The notes beneath the pieces are model-generated. The model saw nothing but the letters and a program-made list of their open reading frames with translations, had not been told where the DNA came from and did not search any database. 64,000 nucleotides of DNA, taken from assembly GCF_001685025.1 (NCBI RefSeq), contig NZ_MAYU01000022.1, positions 186,001-250,000 on the forward strand, written 5' to 3'. The DNA comes from Bacillus sp. FJAT-27225. Its GTDB lineage: Bacteria > Bacillota > Bacilli > Bacillales > Cytobacillaceae. The position numbers and the translations under genes are program-made. Shown piece by piece: positions 58,773-64,000 of this stretch (its first letter is position 1; every line of letters begins with the position of its first letter).

Positions 58773-59543
58773 TTAAAGAATGTGGTATCCAGAGTCGACA
58801 TGGATATTTTCGCCGGTAATTCCGCGGGACATATCGCTGAACAGGAATACAGCGGTATCTCCGACTTCTTCAGTAGTTGTCGCACGGTGCAGCGGAGCCT
58901 TTTCCTCGATTTCCTTGAGGATTTGGTTGAAGTCGCTGACTCCTTTTGCAGAAAGTGTCCGGATTGGTCCGGCAGAAATCGAATTAATGCGGATGTTTTG
59001 CTGGCCAAGGTCGCGGGCCAGGTAGCGGACACTCGCATCAAGAGATGCCTTTGCGACACCCATGACGTTATAGTTCGTAATCGCTCTTTCGCCACCAAGG
59101 TACGTGAGTGTAACAATGCTGCCACCGTCTGCAATCATGTCACGCGCTTCCTTCACAACCGCAGTCAGTGAATAAGAAGAAATGTTATGCGCAAGCAGGA
59201 AGCCGTCACGGGTTGTGTTCAAATATTCGCCGCTAAGCTCTTCTTTGTTTGCAAACGCAATACAGTGGGCGATGCCATGAATTGTTCCAACTTCCGCACG
59301 AATCGTATCGAAGCACTGTTTAATTTCTTCATCAGAAGAAATATCGCAAGGAAGGACAAGTGTGCCTTCTGCTTCAAGGGAACCAGCAAGCTCCCGGACT
59401 GAATCTCCGAGGCGTTCTCCAGCATAAGTGAAGATAAGGCGCGCGCCTGCATTGTGGAGCGACCGTGCAATCCCCCAGGCAATACTGCGCTTATTAGCAA
59501 CTCCCATTACGACATATGTTTTCCCTTTAAGTGATATTGTCAT
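58773..59543 (-). CDS. fabI: enoyl-[acyl-carrier-protein] reductase (NADH) FabI
   Basis: A 256-residue short-chain dehydrogenase with FabI signatures: GVANKRSIAWGIARSL (cofactor binding), the catalytic Tyr/Lys pair in NYNVMGVAKASL, and GPIRTLSAKGVSDF. It reduces trans-2-enoyl-ACP, the last step of each fatty acid elongation cycle, and is the triclosan target. Matches YjbW/FabI position between cotO and prpE. Upstream ATG follows AGGGGG. Confidence 0.93.
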   Translation of the reverse strand: MTISLKGKTYVVMGVANKRSIAWGIARSLHNAGARLIFTYAGERLGDSVRELAGSLEAEGTLVLPCDISSDEEIKQCFDTIRAEVGTIHGIAHCIAFANKEELSGEYLNTTRDGFLLAHNISSYSLTAVVKEARDMIADGGSIVTLTYLGGERAITNYNVMGVAKASLDASVRYLARDLGQQNIRINSISAGPIRTLSAKGVSDFNQILKEIEEKAPLHRATTTEEVGDTAVFLFSDMSRGITGENIHVDSGYHIL

Positions 59544-59853
59544 TGTGAAAAAATCCCCCTATTAATACAAGTTATTAGTAGTTGGTACTAATTGTACACT
59601 ACTATCTTTAAAAAGAAAAGTCTCCGGCATGACAATTGTCATATTTACTATCTGAGTAGTGTTTTTGATTTATAAGCGGGGTCGGATCAGGACAATTTTA
59701 GGGTCTCCCTAGTTTCCAGTCTGGTAAAATACAACTATTATCATAATGCAAATTTCCCTGGAATTGTCTGTTGCCCGCCACTATACAATGGGTACTAGCT
59801 GACCAATACTAATATGATTAGGGGGCTACTGTATAATGAATAACGTTTCCCTT
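59544..59853. other. fabI upstream region
   Basis: No gene. On the minus strand the region next to the fabI start contains an ACTAATAACTTG/AGTTGGTACTAATTG stretch similar to FapR-type control sequences (TTAGTAC-like), but I cannot confirm a match. Confidence 0.35.
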
Positions 59854-59953
59854 ATTAGATTAATCTCCCTTTTCACGGATGTATCTTAATCCAATTGGAT
59901 GGCTATTAGATTATTCTCCCTTTTCACGATTAGTTTAATCTAATTGGATGGCT
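59854..59953. repeat. two ~50-bp direct repeats
   Basis: Units 59854-59904 and 59905-59953 both start ATTAGATTA.TCTCCCTTTTCACG and end AATTGGATGGCT; a third begins at 59955. A diverged relative of the first half lies near 48050. Confidence 0.75.
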
Positions 59954-60093
59954 TTATTAGTTTCCACAACCTCATTGCATTTAATGAATCCCCAACCGGC
60001 TCCATTACGAAAGAAATGAGCATACTAAATCACAGTGTTGGCACTTAAATTGAGGGTAAACTATATAAGAAGAAAGTACCTCGGAGGTTAGAA

Positions 60094-60834
60094 ATGAAGA
60101 TTGATATCATTGGTGATATACATGGCTGCTATGAAGAATTTGTTGAACTAACCAAACTGCTTGGATACAAGTGGGATACGGGTGTGCCTTTTCATCAAGG
60201 AGGGCGGCGTCTTGGTTTTGTCGGCGATTTGACCGACCGGGGCCCGGCGTCCCTTAAAACAGCAGACCTGGTATGGAGGCTGGTTGTTGAACGCAGCGAA
60301 GCCTATTATGTACCAGGAAATCATTGCAATAAATTGTATCGCTATTTTCTGGGCAACAAGGTTCAAATCTCGCATGGGCTTGAGACGACGGTCGCAGAAT
60401 ACCTGGATTTGGGCAGTCAATCACAAGAACAGATAAGGAGCCGTTTTATTGAGTTATATGAACGCAGCCAACTTCACCTCGTCCTGGACGGGGGCAAACT
60501 TGTCATCGCACACGCCGGGATCCGCGAAGATCTTATTGGTAAAACTGGCTCTAAAGTAAAGACATTTGTGCTTTACGGAGATATAACGGGAGAAAAGCAT
60601 CCAGATGGATCACCGGTGAGGAGGGATTGGGCAGCAACATACAAGGGGAAGTCCATCATTGTATATGGCCATACACCGGTCAGTGAACCGCGCATCCTGA
60701 ACAATACATACAATATTGATACAGGTGCTGTCTTCGGCGGGAAACTGACTGCGCTTAGGTACCCAGAATTGGAGCTCGTTTCTGTCCAGTCTTCCATGCC
60801 GTATATCCAAGAAAAGTTCCGGGAAATTGAATGA
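60094..60834 (+). CDS. prpE: bis(5'-nucleosyl)-tetraphosphatase PrpE
   Basis: A 246-residue PPP-family metallophosphatase: [29 protein letters not shown] and IAHAGIRE motifs, and [27 protein letters not shown]. PrpE hydrolyses symmetrical Ap4A and can act as a protein phosphatase in spores. GGAGGTT lies just before the ATG. Gene order fits yjbP between yjbO and fabI. Confidence 0.93.
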   Translation: MKIDIIGDIHGCYEEFVELTKLLGYKWDTGVPFHQGGRRLGFVGDLTDRGPASLKTADLVWRLVVERSEAYYVPGNHCNKLYRYFLGNKVQISHGLETTVAEYLDLGSQSQEQIRSRFIELYERSQLHLVLDGGKLVIAHAGIREDLIGKTGSKVKTFVLYGDITGEKHPDGSPVRRDWAATYKGKSIIVYGHTPVSEPRILNNTYNIDTGAVFGGKLTALRYPELELVSVQSSMPYIQEKFREIE

Positions 60835-60864
60835 GCCGACTTTGAAGGAAAACGTCGATGTAAT

Positions 60865-60964
60865 TAATTCAGCGATTTTTGAATTAATTCAGCGGGTTTG
60901 AAAATAATTCAGCGATTTTTGAATTAATTCAGCGGGTTTGAAAATAATACAGCGTTTACGCTGC
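60865..60964. repeat. five 20-bp direct repeats
   Basis: Units at 60865, 60885, 60905, 60925 and 60945 share TAATTCAGCG followed by alternating GATTTTTGAA and GGTTTGAAAA; the last is diverged (TAATACAGCG). Between prpE and the yjbO-type gene. Confidence 0.88.
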
Positions 60965-60982
60965 TACAAAAAACAGAAAAAT

Positions 60983-61005
60983 AAGCCGGCAGTTCAGCCG
61001 GCTTT
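60983..61005. terminator. hairpin between prpE and the convergent pseudouridine synthase gene
   Basis: AAGCCGGC / GCCGGCTT perfect 8-bp stem with loop AGTTCA. Confidence 0.75.
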
Positions 61006-61904
61006 CACGTGTGTAACAAAGTGGCCATATCGGCAGGCATGTCTGCCCGAAAGGTCATCTGCTCGTTGTAAAACGGATGGACAAAACTGATTTCCAGGCA
61101 ATGAAGCGCCTGCCGTGAAATTCTCCCGACACTTCCGCCATACAGGGTATCGCCAAGCAGCGGGTGCCCAACATAGGACATATGTACACGAATTTGATGT
61201 GTCCGGCCAGTCTCCAGACTTAACTTAAGATGGGAAAATGCTTGCCCAATCTCCCGCAGAACCTTGTAGTGCGTTGCCGCGTATTGTCCATCGCTTCGGA
61301 CTTCCCGTTCAATGATGCTGTCAGGCTTCCGTCCGATTGGCGCTATGACCGAGCCTGTTTTTTCCACGAAAAGCCCCTGGGCAAATGCTTCGTACGTCCT
61401 TTTCACCTTTCCCTGCTTTTGGAGTTTGCTGAAAAGATGGTGGACATGGCGATGCTTGGCGACCAGAACAATTCCAGACGTATCCCGGTCAAGGCGCGTT
61501 ACGATATGGGTGGTTGCAATAAGTCCAATCGATTGATAGTAACCTATCAATGCATTGGCGAGACTTCCTTTTGGATGCTCCCGGGATGGGATTGTATTCA
61601 TGTCAGGAGGCTTGTTGACGACTAGCAGGTAGTCATCCTCATACAGAATCTCAAGCGGAATATTCTCCCCCGCCATTCCCTGTGATGGCTCCTCAAGCGG
61701 GAAAAATACTTCAAGTGTGTCCCCCTCTTTAAGCCTGTATAGGACATTCACTTCAGCTCCGCCGACAAGAATGGAACCTCCGCGGAATTTGATATCTGTC
61801 AGTGAAGCTGAACTAACATCGTTTTCCTTCAGGAATTCCTTTATTAATTTCTCTTGATCATCAGCTTGTATGTTCCATGTTAAAGTAAAGCGGCTTGAAG
61901 CCAT
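61005..61904 (-). CDS. yjbO: RluD-family pseudouridine synthase (YjbO)
   Basis: A 299-residue protein with an S4-like N-terminal part (LIKEFLKENDVSSASLTDIKFRGGSI) and the RluA/RluD catalytic motif HIVTRLDRDTSGIVLVAK (catalytic Asp in RLDRDTSG). Later GRTHQIRVHMSYVGHPLLGDTLYGG is also typical. It isomerises uridine in rRNA or tRNA; B. subtilis yjbO has this position. Probably an operon with nadK and relQ upstream. Confidence 0.92.
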   Translation of the reverse strand: MASSRFTLTWNIQADDQEKLIKEFLKENDVSSASLTDIKFRGGSILVGGAEVNVLYRLKEGDTLEVFFPLEEPSQGMAGENIPLEILYEDDYLLVVNKPPDMNTIPSREHPKGSLANALIGYYQSIGLIATTHIVTRLDRDTSGIVLVAKHRHVHHLFSKLQKQGKVKRTYEAFAQGLFVEKTGSVIAPIGRKPDSIIEREVRSDGQYAATHYKVLREIGQAFSHLKLSLETGRTHQIRVHMSYVGHPLLGDTLYGGSVGRISRQALHCLEISFVHPFYNEQMTFRADMPADMATLLHT

Positions 61905-61939
61905 ATCGTTTGCCCTCTGTTTTGTATCTAGTCTTATCG

Positions 61940-62740
61940 TTAGTCAGAATCTGAAATGAATGAATCATGGACCCGTTTCCAGAATGGGAAAGGCCTGAAG
62001 CGTGCAAAGCGGATTTTTTCCTCCGGCACTCGGAACTGAATCGACTTCACTTCTTTATGAAGCATCGTCAAGTGATCAATTGTTACCTCAAAATCGGTGC
62101 GGTTGACTGGTTTTAGCATACACGTATGATGGGAAGGCAAGATAAGCGGCGAGCCGACGGTCCTGAACACGCGGTTGTTGATTGAAGCCATTTCAGTGAG
62201 CTGAAGTGCTTCAATTGAAGGATGAATAATCGCTCCGCCCAGCGCTTTATTATAGGCCGTACTCCCAGAAGGTGTCGAAACACACAGCCCATCACCTCGG
62301 AACCGTTCAAAATGCTGGCCGCGAATGTCCACATCCATGACAAGTGTTCCTTCGAGCCCCTTGACAGTCGATTCATTAAGGGCCAGATACCGCGACTCTT
62401 TGCCGGCATGCTGGTAGCGGATAATCACTTCCAGAAGCGGATATTCAACAATTTGATAGGGTGTTTTGGCAATGGCAATGACAAGTTTCTCTATTTCCTC
62501 CGGCACCCAGTCCGCATAAAAGCCAAGATGCCCTGTATGAACACCAACAAACGCAGTTTTGGATAACCGGCTGCTATAGCGGTGAAACGCATAGAGCAGC
62601 GTTCCGTCACCGCCTATGGAAATGACGATATCCGGCTGGTCTTCGTCATACACAAGATCAAAATCGAGTAAATACGTCCTCATCTTATGCATCAGTGTAT
62701 TCGATTTCTCATCGCCCTTTGTCGTAATCGCAAATTTCAT
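61940..62740 (-). CDS. nadK: NAD kinase
   Basis: A 266-residue protein starting [14 protein letters not shown]. The NAD kinase GGDGTLL motif is at residues 51-57 ([12 protein letters not shown]), with ALNESTVK and [21 protein letters not shown] downstream. It makes NADP from NAD and a phosphate donor. ATG at 62740 has GAGGAGC upstream; the frame extends further without a start signal. Located between relQ and yjbO as in B. subtilis (ppnKA/yjbN). Confidence 0.93.
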   Translation of the reverse strand: MKFAITTKGDEKSNTLMHKMRTYLLDFDLVYDEDQPDIVISIGGDGTLLYAFHRYSSRLSKTAFVGVHTGHLGFYADWVPEEIEKLVIAIAKTPYQIVEYPLLEVIIRYQHAGKESRYLALNESTVKGLEGTLVMDVDIRGQHFERFRGDGLCVSTPSGSTAYNKALGGAIIHPSIEALQLTEMASINNRVFRTVGSPLILPSHHTCMLKPVNRTDFEVTIDHLTMLHKEVKSIQFRVPEEKIRFARFRPFPFWKRVHDSFISDSD

Positions 62741-62786
62741 TTCACTGCTCCTCAACTTAGAACTTTTACCGCATGAACATTGCCGG

Positions 62787-63431
62787 TCAGGATTGGTCCT
62801 CTTTATCTTGCTGGGCTTCTTTTTTTCGTGTAAAAAAGGCCTGGGCTTCCTGAATTTCGCCGCGGATGAGCGACATTTCCTCATCCAGGCGGAAAGCCGC
62901 CTCAGCCGCGCGCTGCAGTCTGTTTTTTATATCTTCGGGGAACTGGCCTTTATATTTATAATTTAATGAATGCTCAATCGTCGCCCAGAAATTCATCGCT
63001 AGCGTCCTGATTTGAATTTCAGCAAGAATATTTTTTTCACCGGTAATGGTTTGGACGGGGTAGCGGATCACCACATGATAGGAACGGTAGCCACTTGTTT
63101 TTTCATGGGAGATATAATCGCGCTCCTCGACTATTTCAAAATCGTTCCGGTTCCGGAGCAGCTGGACAACTGTCCGGATATCATCCACGAACTGGCACAT
63201 CAGCCTAAGCCCGGCAATGTCCTGCATTTCCTCCTCTAATCTATCAAGCGGAATGGCCTTTTGGTTCGCTTTGTCGAGAATGCTTGCAATCGGCTTGACC
63301 CGGCCAGTTACAAATTCGATTGGGGAATGGCTTGAATCCAGTTGAAACTGGCTCCTCATCCCTTTTAGTTTAATTTTTAACTCCTCTACAGCCTGTTTAT
63401 ATGGTGCGAGGAATGTTTCCCAATTCTTCAT
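62787..63431 (-). CDS. relQ: small alarmone synthetase RelQ (YjbM/SAS1), GTP pyrophosphokinase
   Basis: A 214-residue synthetase-only RelA/SpoT-like protein. Conserved elements: [62 protein letters not shown] and [24 protein letters not shown]. No hydrolase domain. It makes (p)ppGpp; in B. subtilis YjbM forms a tetramer activated allosterically by pppGpp. Upstream of nadK in the same direction. Confidence 0.93.
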   Translation of the reverse strand: MKNWETFLAPYKQAVEELKIKLKGMRSQFQLDSSHSPIEFVTGRVKPIASILDKANQKAIPLDRLEEEMQDIAGLRLMCQFVDDIRTVVQLLRNRNDFEIVEERDYISHEKTSGYRSYHVVIRYPVQTITGEKNILAEIQIRTLAMNFWATIEHSLNYKYKGQFPEDIKNRLQRAAEAAFRLDEEMSLIRGEIQEAQAFFTRKKEAQQDKEDQS

Positions 63432-63500
63432 TCCATCTGTCCCCCCAAAAGTGAAAACGGGGCAGCGTCATATGCTGTAGCGCTGGCGTTGCCACATGTT

Positions 63501-63860
63501 TTAAAATATACTCTCTACTTTTGCCACCATTTCATCGCCGTAATTCCCATTGCCTTTTATATTTTCAATGAGGTATTCAAGCTCATTATAAAAATTGTCC
63601 ATCTCCACCCGGCTTCCATTTGATTGTAAGAAGACATTTACCGGCTGGCCAAGTCCATTTTTCAAATCTCCCCAAATTTCTTCCGGCAGGCTTATGTATA
63701 TATATACTTCATCCTTTTCCATCAAATAAATAAACGATAAATTGTCCGAATCTACAAGCATTTGGCCCCTCGGACTCAGGCCTTCGATACTTTCAGCTGT
63801 TTCGAGGATAAGCTCCCCTTCCAGCATGTTTGCATTTGTTACAGTTAGTTTTGTTTTCAC
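63501..63860 (-). CDS. yjbL: UPF0738-family protein YjbL
   Basis: A protein of 119 residues (GTG start at 63860, VKTKLTVTNANMLEGELILETAES) containing SPRGQMLVDSDNLSFIYLMEKDEVYIYISLPEEIW. This matches UPF0738 (YjbL). GTG is chosen because TGGAGGT lies 8 nt upstream; an earlier ATG at 63875 sits in the ribosome site. Function unknown; next to relQ. Confidence 0.85.
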   Translation of the reverse strand: MKTKLTVTNANMLEGELILETAESIEGLSPRGQMLVDSDNLSFIYLMEKDEVYIYISLPEEIWGDLKNGLGQPVNVFLQSNGSRVEMDNFYNELEYLIENIKGNGNYGDEMVAKVESIF

Positions 63861-63980
63861 GAAATCAACCTCCATCTATCAATTCACTATTTTAGCATAT
63901 CTGGTGCCATTCTCCCAAAAATTGCATCAATGAAAAAAACAAAGGATAATGGACTCAGGAAATCGAAAGCGGGTGTTGAT

Positions 63981-64000
63981 GTGGGACAGAATATCGAAAT
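63981..64000 (+). CDS. yjbK: YjbK-type CYTH-domain protein, 5' end only
   Basis: The last 20 bases read GTG then GQNIEI, the typical start of YjbK (CYTH-fold, triphosphate tunnel family; EIEIEFKN). An AAAGCGGGTG site lies just before. Synteny (yjbK next to yjbL) supports the call. Only six codons are visible. Confidence 0.55.

Overview
This window is chromosomal DNA of an endospore-forming Bacillaceae bacterium (Bacillus sensu lato). From about 45.7 kb to the right edge it carries, in inverted order, most of the block that B. subtilis has as yjbK-yjbL-relQ(yjbM)-nadK(yjbN)-yjbO-prpE-fabI-cotO-cotZ/Y-yjcA-yjcZ-spoVIF(yjcC)-yjcD-yjcF-yjcG-yjcH. SpoVA, coat and YjcZ proteins, strong AGGAGG-type ribosome binding sites, ATG/GTG/TTG starts and low-GC hairpin-plus-T terminators all fit. 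I saw no rRNA or tRNA genes, CRISPR array or intact insertion sequence.

Layout: 0-11.6 kb is accessory: small membrane proteins, an S41 peptidase, several GNAT acetyltransferases, a decayed P-loop kinase, an NlpC/P60 protein lacking its catalytic residues, an ECF sigma/anti-sigma pair and a nucleotidyltransferase. From 11.7 to 32.6 kb, six copies of one DoxX-family gene (five intact, one decayed) lie among unrelated genes: an Opp/Dpp peptide transporter (13.9-19.5 kb), a nicotinamide-riboside salvage operon pnuC-nadR-Nudix (21.9-24.1 kb), a DUF4317 protein, an RsbR-like STAS protein and a lipoteichoic acid synthase. Each DoxX copy has its own conserved upstream region, with a CRP/FNR-like dyad and two further inverted repeats at fixed spacing; the intact copies and the decayed one each end at a hairpin terminator. 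From 32.8 to 45.6 kb there is a subtilisin-like protease, an MFS exporter, an FMN reductase divergent from an HxlR-type regulator, a cupin, an M14 carboxypeptidase, a DUF421 membrane protein, a second RsbR-like protein and a PgpA-type phosphatase.

From 45.7 to 64 kb is the conserved block: YjcH/YjcG/YjcF, the UvrD-like helicase YjcD, an array of 130-bp tandem repeats, a nitroreductase, SpoVIF, YjcZ, a lipoprotein-spoVAC-spoVAD-spoVAEb operon resembling spoVA2-type loci, coat genes, fabI, prpE, a pseudouridine synthase, NAD kinase, the small alarmone synthetase RelQ, YjbL and the first codons of YjbK.

Most noteworthy: the DoxX cassette family and its shared regulatory architecture; the 130-bp satellite-like array; an NlpC/P60 protein with all three catalytic positions replaced; a stressosome-type protein with Glu at both phospho-Thr positions; a hairpin-rich possible RNA at 4.86-5.05 kb; and several frameshifted or unusually initiated small genes. 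All calls are by eye from sequence; no searches or alignments were run.
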